Below are positions 1 through 8,010 of a stretch of DNA of 64,000 nucleotides, piece by piece. Position 1 is the first letter of the stretch, and each line of letters begins with the position of its first letter. Under the pieces are notes generated by a model that ran no database searches, was not told the DNA's origin, and saw nothing but the letters and a program-made list of their open reading frames with translations. The DNA is from Bradyrhizobium sacchari (GTDB lineage: Bacteria; Pseudomonadota; Alphaproteobacteria; Rhizobiales; Xanthobacteraceae): the NCBI RefSeq assembly GCF_002068095.1, contig NZ_LWIG01000063.1, positions 64,480-128,479 on the forward strand, in the 5' to 3' direction. Position numbers and translations under genes: made by a program.

Positions 1-1
1 G

Positions 2-457
2 GGTCCGCTTGGGCTGATCCTGCTCGACCTCGACGAGTTCAAGAACGTCAACGACAGCTGCGGTCATCTCGCGGGCGACCGCCTGCTCTGCCAGGTCTCG
101 CGGCTGCTGCAGCAGGACCGGCGGACGCACGATCTGGTGGCCCGACTCGGCGGCGACGAGTTCGGCCTGATCCTGCCGCAGTGCTCGCCGTCGAACACCG
201 TCGATATCGCCGAACGGCTGCGACGATCGCTCGAGCAGTTCAGCTTCGCCTGGGATGATCGCTGCTTTGCGGTGACCGCCAGCGTCGGCGTCACCTGCAT
301 CGCCGACCGCGACACCACGCTGGAGGACGCGATGCGCCGCGCGGATGCCGCCTGCTATCGCGCCAAGGAAAGGGGGCGCAATCGGGTTCAGGTCGATAAC
401 GTGCGGCCCGATGCCGTTCTCGTCGCGACACGGCCGCGCGAAGCCGCGCGCGCGTGA
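2..457 (+). CDS. Diguanylate cyclase GGDEF domain (C-terminal fragment)
   Basis: The reading frame is open from the first bases of the window, so the N-terminus lies outside. The visible part is a nearly complete GGDEF domain, which makes cyclic di-GMP from two GTP. It opens with a hydrophobic strand followed by DLDEFKNVND, the usual metal and substrate segment, then GHLAGDRLL, and the signature RLGGDEFG at 143-166. The end shows the family pattern DAMRRADAACYRAKERGRNRV. All catalytic residues in view look intact, so it is probably active. The sensory part that would say what it responds to is not visible. Confidence 0.93.
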   Translation, partial: GPLGLILLDLDEFKNVNDSCGHLAGDRLLCQVSRLLQQDRRTHDLVARLGGDEFGLILPQCSPSNTVDIAERLRRSLEQFSFAWDDRCFAVTASVGVTCIADRDTTLEDAMRRADAACYRAKERGRNRVQVDNVRPDAVLVATRPREAARA

Positions 458-470
458 CGCGGCATGCCCC

Positions 471-1091
471 TTATCTCTGTGGCTGAATTCCGAGACCGGC
501 AAGATGCGTGTCGATAAACTGCTCGACCTGCTGGCGCAGCATCTGCGGCGGCACGGCGACCATGCGCTCCTCGAGGCCGAGCGAGATGATGCCGTGCACC
601 GCGGAGAACAGGGTGCGCGACAGCAGCGCGATCTTCACGTCTTCTGCATCCGGTAACACCCGCACCAAAGGCGGATGCATCAGCGCGAAGGCGTCCATCA
701 CCATTTGAAGGATGTCGTCCGGATAGGGCCGGTCGTCCTCCATCCGGTGCTCGAACAGCGAGCGCAGCAGATTGGCGTGCTCCGCAAAGAATTCGAGATA
801 GGTCTCGGCAAGCCCGTAGAGCTGGCGAACGGGATCCTCTGCCGGAACCCCACGCAGGCGCGCCGTCAGCGCCTGAACGGTCTCCCGGTTGACGGTCAGG
901 ATCACCCCATCGAAATCGCCAAACTCATTATAGACGCTGCCGACCGAGCACCCCGCGGCCTCCGCGACGTCCCGAACCTTGAGTGATCTCAAACCCTTAG
1001 TGGCAATGATGCCCCGGGCGATCTCCAGGATCTGGACCCGCCGCCGATTTTTTTTCTGATCCCGCGGCGATTCCTCTTGAACATTGTTCAT
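471..1091 (-). CDS. TetR/AcrR family transcriptional regulator
   Basis: This 206-residue protein has a TetR-type helix-turn-helix near its start (RDVAEAAGCSVGSVYNEFGD, about residues 40-60) and a variable ligand-binding C-terminal domain. The frame stays open upstream to 1475, but the extension looks like non-coding translation, and the ATG at 1091 gives the usual short basic lead-in before the DNA-binding domain. The start codon lies next to a perfect 13-bp palindrome, and a second identical copy sits 30 bp upstream, so autoregulation is likely. It is divergent from an 88-residue protein and then a phospholipid acyltransferase. A ligand such as an acyl-CoA or membrane-active compound is possible but not shown. 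Confidence 0.9.
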   Translation of the reverse strand: MNNVQEESPRDQKKNRRRVQILEIARGIIATKGLRSLKVRDVAEAAGCSVGSVYNEFGDFDGVILTVNRETVQALTARLRGVPAEDPVRQLYGLAETYLEFFAEHANLLRSLFEHRMEDDRPYPDDILQMVMDAFALMHPPLVRVLPDAEDVKIALLSRTLFSAVHGIISLGLEERMVAVPPQMLRQQVEQFIDTHLAGLGIQPQR

Positions 1092-1120
1092 TTTCGAGCT
1101 ACCAATGTGAACATTGTTCA
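1078..1120. promoter_or_regulatory. Tandem TetR-type operators
   Basis: Two identical copies of TGAACATTGTTCA lie at 1078-1090 and 1108-1120. Each is a perfect palindrome around the central base, and they are exactly 30 bp apart, about three helical turns, so they face the same side of the DNA. The first overlaps the start of the tetR gene and the second sits 22 bp upstream of the divergent gene at 1143. This is what is expected of an autoregulated TetR operator that controls both directions. Binding is inferred. Confidence 0.75.
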
Positions 1121-1142
1121 ATTTAACCCGGAGACCTGCAAA

Positions 1143-1409
1143 ATGCAAACGCTCGCTGTTGATATCGCCGCCACCTTCGTCGATGACGCCGCAACCCTCG
1201 TGACCGGCCTTGGCCGGGCTGCCCTCAAATTCGCGATGGCTCCGATCGATCGCATCGCCAATGCCTGCGACATTGCCGGCGTGCTCGCCGAGCGCCGCGC
1301 GACCTTCCGGATGTGGCGGGCCAACCGCGGCCGCATCCGCCGCGAAGGCCGCTGGTTCAGCCTGCTTGGCCGCTTCTCGCCCTTTCGCCACCTCGCCCAT
1401 CTCACCTGA
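1143..1409 (+). CDS. Small hypothetical protein, divergent from TetR
   Basis: The frame encodes 88 residues starting MQTLAVDIAATFVDDAATL. A GGAG motif sits 9 bases before the ATG. An upstream ATG at 1077 in the same frame lies on the operator and is unlikely to be the start. The middle is alanine-rich and mildly amphipathic; the C-terminal half is strongly basic and aromatic (FRMWRANRGRIRREGRWFSLLGRF), which could associate with membrane or nucleic acid. No family was recognised. Its position 22 bp behind a TetR operator makes it the most direct candidate target of that repressor. Confidence 0.6.
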   Translation: MQTLAVDIAATFVDDAATLVTGLGRAALKFAMAPIDRIANACDIAGVLAERRATFRMWRANRGRIRREGRWFSLLGRFSPFRHLAHLT

Positions 1410-1760
1410 GACGCGCCGCGAAGCGGTTCGAATGCAAGGAAAGGCCGCAATGAAGGGCTTACCATTCGTCGACATTCGCAGCCGATGTCGCGAGCCTTAC
1501 CAAATGCGGTTCAGTTTTTGCTCACGGCCCCTCGCATATCCGGGTCAGCGCGGCCCTTCCGCCCTAAGACGCGGCCGCGCCAGGAAATTTGCGAACCTAA
1601 CGAGACCATTTGGAGACCAACAGGATCGGAGGGACCAGGGGGACAGAGCAGGCCGACGACACCAGTCACTCTGCAATCGTTCGTCCCGTGCCCTTCCGGT
1701 CGTGACGCTTTCATCGCCACCGAAACAACCTCAGGCTGCCTTTCCAAAACAGGATTAGTC
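1410..1760. other. Intergenic region before the acyltransferase gene
   Basis: About 350 bases with no convincing gene. The frame of the next gene is open back to 1485, but the translation there looks like non-coding sequence. I see no strong hairpin or operator copy. It probably holds a promoter for the gene at 1761. Confidence 0.4.
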
Positions 1761-4700
1761 ATGATCAGGGAATTGATGTCGTCACGCCGCTTTGCGCCGC
1801 TGTTCTGGGCGCAATTCTTTTCGGCACTCAATGACAACGTGCTCAAGAACGCACTCGTCATCATCCTGCTTTACAGTGCCGCGACCGGTCACGGCGATGC
1901 GCTGGTGACCGTGGCAGGCGCCGTGTTCATCTTCCCCTATTTCATCCTGTCCGGGCTCGGCGGCCAGCTCGCCGACAAATACGTCAAATCCGTCGTCGCG
2001 CGGCGGCTCAAATTCGCCGAGATTTTTGCTGCGGCCTTTGCCGCCGCCGGCTTCTTCCTGCATTCGGTGCCGCTGTTGTTCGCAGCGCTCGCGCTGTTCG
2101 GCACCATCGCCGCCCTGTTCGGTCCCGTGAAATATGCGATGCTGCCGGACCAGCTCGAGCTCGGAGAGCTCGCGACCGGCAACGCGCTGGTCGAAGGCGC
2201 GACCTTCATGGCCATCCTGCTCGGCACCGTCGCGGGCGGCCAGTTCGTGGCCGGCTCCGCGCATATGGGCTGGGTCGCATCCGCCGTGGTCGTGCTGGCC
2301 CTGCTGTCCTGGGCTTTCGCCTCTCGCATTCCGCAGACAACGCCCTCCGCGCCCGACCTGCCCGTCGACTCCAATCCCTGGACCTCGACGCTCAGCCTGT
2401 TGAAGACGCTCTACGCCGACCACCGGCTGTGGGACGGCACCGTGATCGTCTCTTGGTTCTGGCTGGTCGGCGCCATCGTGCTGTCGCTGCTGCCGGCGCT
2501 GATCAAGGAGGTGGTCGGCGGTACCGAGGGCGTGGTGACGCTGTGCCTTGCGATCTTCGCGATCGGCATCGCCATCGGATCGCTATTTGCCGCAAGCCTC
2601 AGTCACGTTCGCCCCAACCTCGCGCTGGTGCCGATCGGCGCCATCATCATGGGCTTTGCCGGCCTCGATCTCGCCTTCGCCATCGGCGTGACCACCAAGG
2701 GTCAGGACATCACCGCGGCCGGTTTCGCGACCTCGTTCGCCGGCCTGCGCATGCTGGCCGACTTCGTCGCCTTCGCCTTCGGCGGCGGCTTGTTCGTCGT
2801 CCCGTCCTTCGCCGCGGTCCAGGCCTGGTCGGAACCTTCCGAGCGCGCCCGCATCATCGCCGCCGGCAACGTGTTGCAGGCTGCCTTCATGGTGATCGGC
2901 TCGCTGTTTGTCGCGCTGCTGCAGGCGGCAGGCCTCCATGTCGGCTGGATCTTCTTCGGCCTCGGCGTCGCCAGCTTCGGCGCGGTGTGGTTCGTCCTCA
3001 CCAAGTGGGGCAAGGAAGGCGTGCGCGATGCCGGCGGACTGCTGTTCCGCGCCCTCTTCCGCACCGAGGTGCGTGGCCTCGAGAACCTGCCGCCTCCGGG
3101 TACGCGCATGCTGATCGCGCCGAACCATGTCAGCCTGATCGACGGCCCGCTGCTGCACGCCGTGCTGCCGATCGACGCCAGCTTCGCGGTCGATACCGGT
3201 ATCGCCAAGGCGTGGTGGGCCAAGCCGTTCCTGCGCGTCGTCAAGCACTACACCATGGACCCGACCAAGCCGCTGGCCGCGCGTGACCTGATCAAGCTCG
3301 TGGCCGCGGGCGAGCCCGTCGTGATCTTTCCGGAAGGACGCATCACTGTCTCCGGCTCGCTGATGAAGGTCTATGACGGCACCGCGATGATCGCGGACAA
3401 GGCCGACGCCGTGGTCGTGCCGGTTCGCATCGAAGGCGCGCAGCGCTCGCATCTCAGCTATCTCAACTCCAGCCAGATCAAGCGCTCGTGGTTTCCGCGG
3501 GTGACGGTCACGATCCTGCCGCCGGTCAAGCTGCCCGTCGATGAAGCGCTCAAGGGCAAGGCGCGCCGCAATGCTGCGGGCGCCGCGCTCCAGGACGTGA
3601 TGATCGATGCGATGGTCAAGAACGCCATGCTCGATCACTCGCTGTTCGAAGCGCTTGGGCACGCCTATCGCGACCGCGACACCGGCAAGGTCATCATCGA
3701 GGACGCGCTCGGCACCAAGCTGACCTATCGCAAGCTGATCCTCGGCGCGCAGGTGCTGAGCCGGAAGCTCGAAGACGGCACCTCAGTCGGCGAGAATGTC
3801 GGCGTGCTGCTGCCGAATTCCGCGGGCGTCGCCGTCGTCTTCATGGCCCTGCAGAACATCGGCCGCGTGCCGGCGATGCTCAACTTCTCGGCAGGTCCAG
3901 TCAACGTCCTCGCCGCGATGAAAGCCGCGCAGGTCAAGACCGTGCTGACGTCAAAAGCCTTCATCGAGAAGGGCAAGCTCGACAAGCTGATGGCTGCGAT
4001 CTCCGCGGAAGCCCGCATCGTCTATCTCGAGGACGTCCGCGCTTCGATCGGCCTCGCCGACAAGATCAGGGGCCTGCTCGCCGGCACCAAGCCCCGCATA
4101 TCCCGCCAGGCGAACGATCCGGCCGTCGTGCTGTTCACCTCGGGCTCGGAAGGCACGCCGAAGGGCGTGGTGCTGTCCCACCGCAACATCCTCGCCAACG
4201 CGGCGCAGGCGCTGGCGCGGGTCGACGCCAACGCCAATGACAAGGTGTTCAACGTGCTGCCGGTGTTCCACTCCTTCGGGCTGACCGGCGGGATGATGAT
4301 GCCGATGCTCGCGGGCATTCCGATCTACATGTACCCCTCGCCGCTGCACTACCGGATCGTGCCGGAGCTGATCTACCAGACCGGCGCCACCATCCTCTTC
4401 GGCACCGACACGTTCCTCACCGGCTATGCACGCTCTGCGCATGCCTACGACTTCCGCACCCTGCGTCTCGTGATCGCCGGCGCCGAGGCGGTCAAGGATC
4501 GCACGCGGCAGGTGTTCATGGAGCGCTACGGCATCCGCATCCTCGAAGGCTACGGCGTCACCGAGACGGCGCCGGTGCTGGCGATGAACACACCAATGGC
4601 CAACCGCCCCGGCACCGTCGGCCGCCTGTCGCCGCTGATGGAAAGCCGCCTCGATCCGGTCCCCGGCATCGAGGAAGGCGGACGCCTCTCGGTGCGCGGG

Positions 4701-5165
4701 CCGAACGTCATGCTCGGCTACTTGCGCGCCGAGAATCCCGGCGTGCTGGAAAAGCTGCCCGAGGGCTGGCACGATACCGGCGACATCGTGGCGATCGACT
4801 CCGCGGGCTTCATCACCATCAAGGGCCGCGCCAAGCGCTTTGCCAAGATCGCGGGCGAAATGGTCTCGCTGTCGGCGGTCGAAGCCATCGCGACGGCACT
4901 GTGGCCGCAGGCCGGCTCGGTCGCGGTGTCGATCCCGGACCCGCGCAAGGGCGAGCGGATCGTGCTGCTGACGACGGAGAAGAACGCCGAGCGCAGCGCA
5001 ATGCAGGCCCAGGCCAAGACGATCGGTGCCTCCGAGCTGACCGTTCCCGCAACAATCATGGTGGTCGACAAGGTGCCGCTGCTCGGCACCGGCAAGACCG
5101 ACTATGTCACGGCAACGACAATGGCCCGCGAGCAGGCGTCCGCGCCGGAGCGCGAGGTCGCGTAA
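1761..5165 (+). CDS. aas: Fused LplT / PlsC / acyl-ACP synthetase (Aas-type phospholipid acyltransferase)
   Basis: This 1134-residue protein joins three activities of lysophospholipid recycling. Residues 1 to about 410 form a major-facilitator transporter like LplT, which flips lysophospholipid inward. Residues about 440-640 are a PlsC acyltransferase with the NHVSLID motif at 455 and FPEGR at 523. Residues about 670-1134 are an AMP-forming acyl-ACP synthetase with the P-loop LFTSGSEGTPKG at 791-802 and the later EGYGVTE and DTGD motifs. In E. coli the transporter and the bifunctional Aas are separate proteins; a single chain is known in some alphaproteobacteria. The ATG at 1761 is preceded by AGGA at a good distance. 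All motifs look intact. The lipase gene follows 4 bp later, probably in the same transcript. Confidence 0.93.
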   Translation: MIRELMSSRRFAPLFWAQFFSALNDNVLKNALVIILLYSAATGHGDALVTVAGAVFIFPYFILSGLGGQLADKYVKSVVARRLKFAEIFAAAFAAAGFFLHSVPLLFAALALFGTIAALFGPVKYAMLPDQLELGELATGNALVEGATFMAILLGTVAGGQFVAGSAHMGWVASAVVVLALLSWAFASRIPQTTPSAPDLPVDSNPWTSTLSLLKTLYADHRLWDGTVIVSWFWLVGAIVLSLLPALIKEVVGGTEGVVTLCLAIFAIGIAIGSLFAASLSHVRPNLALVPIGAIIMGFAGLDLAFAIGVTTKGQDITAAGFATSFAGLRMLADFVAFAFGGGLFVVPSFAAVQAWSEPSERARIIAAGNVLQAAFMVIGSLFVALLQAAGLHVGWIFFGLGVASFGAVWFVLTKWGKEGVRDAGGLLFRALFRTEVRGLENLPPPGTRMLIAPNHVSLIDGPLLHAVLPIDASFAVDTGIAKAWWAKPFLRVVKHYTMDPTKPLAARDLIKLVAAGEPVVIFPEGRITVSGSLMKVYDGTAMIADKADAVVVPVRIEGAQRSHLSYLNSSQIKRSWFPRVTVTILPPVKLPVDEALKGKARRNAAGAALQDVMIDAMVKNAMLDHSLFEALGHAYRDRDTGKVIIEDALGTKLTYRKLILGAQVLSRKLEDGTSVGENVGVLLPNSAGVAVVFMALQNIGRVPAMLNFSAGPVNVLAAMKAAQVKTVLTSKAFIEKGKLDKLMAAISAEARIVYLEDVRASIGLADKIRGLLAGTKPRISRQANDPAVVLFTSGSEGTPKGVVLSHRNILANAAQALARVDANANDKVFNVLPVFHSFGLTGGMMMPMLAGIPIYMYPSPLHYRIVPELIYQTGATILFGTDTFLTGYARSAHAYDFRTLRLVIAGAEAVKDRTRQVFMERYGIRILEGYGVTETAPVLAMNTPMANRPGTVGRLSPLMESRLDPVPGIEEGGRLSVRGPNVMLGYLRAENPGVLEKLPEGWHDTGDIVAIDSAGFITIKGRAKRFAKIAGEMVSLSAVEAIATALWPQAGSVAVSIPDPRKGERIVLLTTEKNAERSAMQAQAKTIGASELTVPATIMVVDKVPLLGTGKTDYVTATTMAREQASAPEREVA

Positions 5166-5169
5166 CGAG

Positions 5170-5844
5170 ATGCATGAGGCGCCTCAATCAGGCGACGCGC
5201 GATGCCCCGGAGTTGTTCTGCTTCACGGCATCGCGCGGACCTCGGCATCCCTGACCAAGCTGGAGCGGGCGCTCCAGGGAAACGGGTTCACGACGCTCAA
5301 CATCGACTATCCCAGCCGCCGCAAGCCGATCGCGGCGATCGCGGACGACATTCATCCGGCGATCGCCCGTTTCGCCGAACGTGACGCTCCACTGCATTTC
5401 GTGGCGCATTCGATGGGCGGCCTGGTTGCGCGCGCTTATATCGCACGACATCGCCCGGTCCGGCTTGGCCGCGTCGTGATGCTGGGCACGCCGAACAGCG
5501 GCAGCGAGGTCGCCGATCTCCTGCAGGGATTTTTGCCATACCGCGCATTCTATGGGCCGGCCGGCCTCGAGCTCACCACCACGCCTGCGACCGCGCCGAA
5601 TGTCCTTCCTGCCATCGACTATCCGGTCGGCGTGATTGCCGGAAATCGCTTCATCGATCCCGTCGCCGGCCTCTTGGTCCTGCCGAAACCGAATGACGGG
5701 CGCGTATCGGTGCAAAGTACGATGCTGGCCGGCATGACCGACCATGTCGTCGTGAAGGCGTCCCACACCGGGCTTCCGCGTCGCGCCGCCGCAATCGAAC
5801 AGACGATCGCCTTCCTGCGCGACGGCCGCTTTCGATCGGCCTGA
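5170..5844 (+). CDS. Alpha/beta-hydrolase, lipase-like
   Basis: The 224-residue protein has the alpha/beta-hydrolase layout: an oxyanion-hole strand VVLLHGIART near residue 15, the nucleophile elbow AHSMGG with its serine in the middle third, a Gly-rich LGTPNSGSEV segment, and a C-terminal SHTGLP histidine region. This resembles cytoplasmic triacylglycerol or lysophospholipid lipases of the PGAP1/LipA-like type. There is no signal peptide. It starts 4 bp after the acyltransferase gene, so the two probably act together in turnover of membrane lipids: one releases, the other re-acylates. The start chosen removes an N-terminal arginine-rich stretch that overlaps the upstream gene. Substrate is inferred only from context. 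Confidence 0.85.
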   Translation: MHEAPQSGDARCPGVVLLHGIARTSASLTKLERALQGNGFTTLNIDYPSRRKPIAAIADDIHPAIARFAERDAPLHFVAHSMGGLVARAYIARHRPVRLGRVVMLGTPNSGSEVADLLQGFLPYRAFYGPAGLELTTTPATAPNVLPAIDYPVGVIAGNRFIDPVAGLLVLPKPNDGRVSVQSTMLAGMTDHVVVKASHTGLPRRAAAIEQTIAFLRDGRFRSA

Positions 5845-6945
5845 TTAACTGGCCGTACGCCGCTCCTGCGCGTAACGCACCAGCGCGGCGAAACGATAGA
5901 TCCCATGCACGAACTTGCCGTAGGGCATGGAGATGAACAATGCGAACACGGCGCCAAGATGCAGCGCGAGCAGCGGCCCCATCGCCGCAGTCTCGCGAAG
6001 GATCAACAGCAGCATGCCGGTAAATCCAGTCAGGAACAGCATGGCGATGAAGCTGACGTCCATGCCGTAACGGCTCTCGTCGAGCAATGCCGGATCGCGC
6101 CGCGTCTTGGCCGTGAACAGCCCGATTGGCCCGATGATCAGGCCGATGCCGCCCAGCGTGCCGAGCACGACGGGCAGGTCCCACCACGAATACGGCGCCT
6201 CGCGGCCCAGCAGATAGTGATAGAGCGTCGCGACCGAGGTCGCGGCAAAGCACAGCAGGAAGCCGTAAAAAGTCAGGTGGTGATACAGCTTGCGCTGGTC
6301 GGTCGGCCTGTCGTCCTCGTTGTAGCAGCCGACACCGCCGCCATGGAGATAGCGCAGCTCGCCCGCATCGCGGATCGCCTGGAAGATTGAACCACCGTCT
6401 GCGCGACCACCGATGGCTGGACCGATGTCGCGCCAGAACGCGCGCACGCTCATGGCGAGGGACAGAATGGCGTAGAGAAATGCGGCGCTGAACAATGCGG
6501 CCATCGCATTGTGCGGCATCAATTTGTAGAACGCACCCGGACCGGTGTGGACACCGAACAGCACGCTGCGATCGCTTAGAGCAACGAATCCGAGGATAAA
6601 GGCCGCCATACTGAGTGCGGCGACGATGCTGATGACGAGGCCGTTGCGCGCGAAGGCACCGGACAGCGCCTGCGGCCAGGCATAGGCCGCATAGGACTCG
6701 GCACGTGCAACCGCCAGCGTCTTGGGAACGTTGACGTTGAACTCGTGCGGCGGCGAGAACTGGCAATCGACGTAGCAGGCGCCACAGGAATGGCAGAGAT
6801 TGGCAAGATAATTGAGGTCACCGTCGGAGAAGGCGCGCCGCATCTCCATCGCCGGAAATACCGCACACAATCCCTCGCAGTAGCGGCAGGAATTGCAGAC
6901 CGTCATCAGACGGTCGGCCTCGTCGAGGATTCTGGTTCCGTGCAT
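5845..6945 (-). CDS. tcuB: TcuB-like tricarballylate/citrate utilisation 4Fe-4S membrane protein
   Basis: The 366-residue protein begins with two four-cysteine clusters, C17-C20-C23-C27 and C51-C54-C57-C61, typical for two [4Fe-4S] centres, followed by about six membrane helices with cytochrome-b-like histidines. This is the TcuB/CitB family, which reoxidises the FADH2 of TcuA by passing electrons into the membrane quinone pool. It is the last gene of a tcuA - hydrolase - tcuB group, starting 4 bp after the hydrolase. Its stop codon directly abuts that of the convergent lipase gene, leaving no intergenic base. Confidence 0.9.
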   Translation of the reverse strand: MHGTRILDEADRLMTVCNSCRYCEGLCAVFPAMEMRRAFSDGDLNYLANLCHSCGACYVDCQFSPPHEFNVNVPKTLAVARAESYAAYAWPQALSGAFARNGLVISIVAALSMAAFILGFVALSDRSVLFGVHTGPGAFYKLMPHNAMAALFSAAFLYAILSLAMSVRAFWRDIGPAIGGRADGGSIFQAIRDAGELRYLHGGGVGCYNEDDRPTDQRKLYHHLTFYGFLLCFAATSVATLYHYLLGREAPYSWWDLPVVLGTLGGIGLIIGPIGLFTAKTRRDPALLDESRYGMDVSFIAMLFLTGFTGMLLLILRETAAMGPLLALHLGAVFALFISMPYGKFVHGIYRFAALVRYAQERRTAS

Positions 6946-6949
6946 GGCT

Positions 6950-7978
6950 CTACTTCGTCAGGCCCTTTGCCTCGAGCCATTTCTGAATCAGGCCCGCGAC
7001 TTCGAGGTTGTTCTTGTCCATCATCACCATATGCGAATTGCCCTTGATGCCGGCCTGCGGGAGATCGACGATGTCGACGCTGCCACCGGCCGCCCTGATG
7101 GCGTCCGCGAAGGCGACGCCGTTGGCGCGGATTTTGGGCCAGCGGACATCGCGCTCGATATAGTCGCCATAGATGATGAGGGTCGGAATGTTCTTCAGCA
7201 CATTCGCCTTAGCGGGGTCGCCGATGCCTGCCGGCTCGATCGCGATCAGCGCCTTGACCTTGTCGGGCCTGGCTTGCGCCACCTTGAAGCCGAAGCTGCC
7301 GGCCTGGCTGTGGAACAGGATCACCGACGGGCCGACCCGATCGATCTCGGCGATATAGGCGGCGACGGTCGCATCATCGGTCGTGGTCCAGCGCGGCACG
7401 TTCTGCTTGATGAAGTTCTCGTAACCCTCGACCGGAAACTGGTTGCCCGGCAGCACCTTCCGCTTGGCGGGATCCGGATCGTAGGAGTTTGGCCCATCAC
7501 CGATGCGGAAACGCTCGAACGGATTGGCCGTGGTGAGGAAGACCGGCTCGCTCTTGAAGATATCGGGGTATTGCGCCCAGCCAGCGCGTCCGCGCTCCAC
7601 CGCGTCGGAATTGTAGACCGCCCATCCCTTGCGCAGGAAGTAGTTCAGCCAACCTTCGCGTCCGTCGGGCGTGGTCTCGTAGGTGACGCCGGTCAGTCCG
7701 CCACCATGCCACATCAGCAGCGGATAAGCCCCCTTCTCGTTTGCCGGCAGAAAATACTGCACATACATCTGCTCGACCTGATAGGTGCCGTTAGGATCGA
7801 CCTTCGCCGGTACGCCGCCGGGCGTGAACACGACTTCCTTCACCGGCTTGCCGGAGATTTCGACAAGGCGCCCCCCGACATGGAACGACCCCATATCGCG
7901 CAGGGTGATTGGCTCGGCGGCGTGGGCGTGGCCGGCGATCAGCAACGCCGTGATCGAGGCAATGGCAATGCGCGACAT
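6950..7978 (-). CDS. Exported alpha/beta-hydrolase between tcuA and tcuB
   Basis: A 342-residue protein with a clear signal peptide (MSRIAIASITALLIAGHAHAAE) and an alpha/beta-hydrolase fold. The segment LMWHGGGLTG gives the oxyanion hole, FHSQAGSFG contains the nucleophilic serine, and NSHMVMMDKN near the end supplies the histidine. It should act in the periplasm as an esterase or related hydrolase. It is 32 bp downstream of tcuA and 4 bp upstream of tcuB, so it is almost certainly co-transcribed. One possibility is that it frees a tricarboxylic acid from an ester outside the cell. The natural substrate cannot be read from sequence. Confidence 0.85.
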   Translation of the reverse strand: MSRIAIASITALLIAGHAHAAEPITLRDMGSFHVGGRLVEISGKPVKEVVFTPGGVPAKVDPNGTYQVEQMYVQYFLPANEKGAYPLLMWHGGGLTGVTYETTPDGREGWLNYFLRKGWAVYNSDAVERGRAGWAQYPDIFKSEPVFLTTANPFERFRIGDGPNSYDPDPAKRKVLPGNQFPVEGYENFIKQNVPRWTTTDDATVAAYIAEIDRVGPSVILFHSQAGSFGFKVAQARPDKVKALIAIEPAGIGDPAKANVLKNIPTLIIYGDYIERDVRWPKIRANGVAFADAIRAAGGSVDIVDLPQAGIKGNSHMVMMDKNNLEVAGLIQKWLEAKGLTK

Positions 7979-8010
7979 GGTTCCTCCTCCCTTTGTCTTT
8001 CTTCTTGATC

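Noticed and set aside
1092..1475. N-terminal extension of the TetR frame
   Set aside because: It covers both operator palindromes and the divergent gene and has no TetR-family similarity.
1485..1760. N-terminal extension of the acyltransferase frame
   Set aside because: The frame is open, but the translation looks like non-coding sequence and the conserved transporter start lies at 1761 with a good ribosome site.
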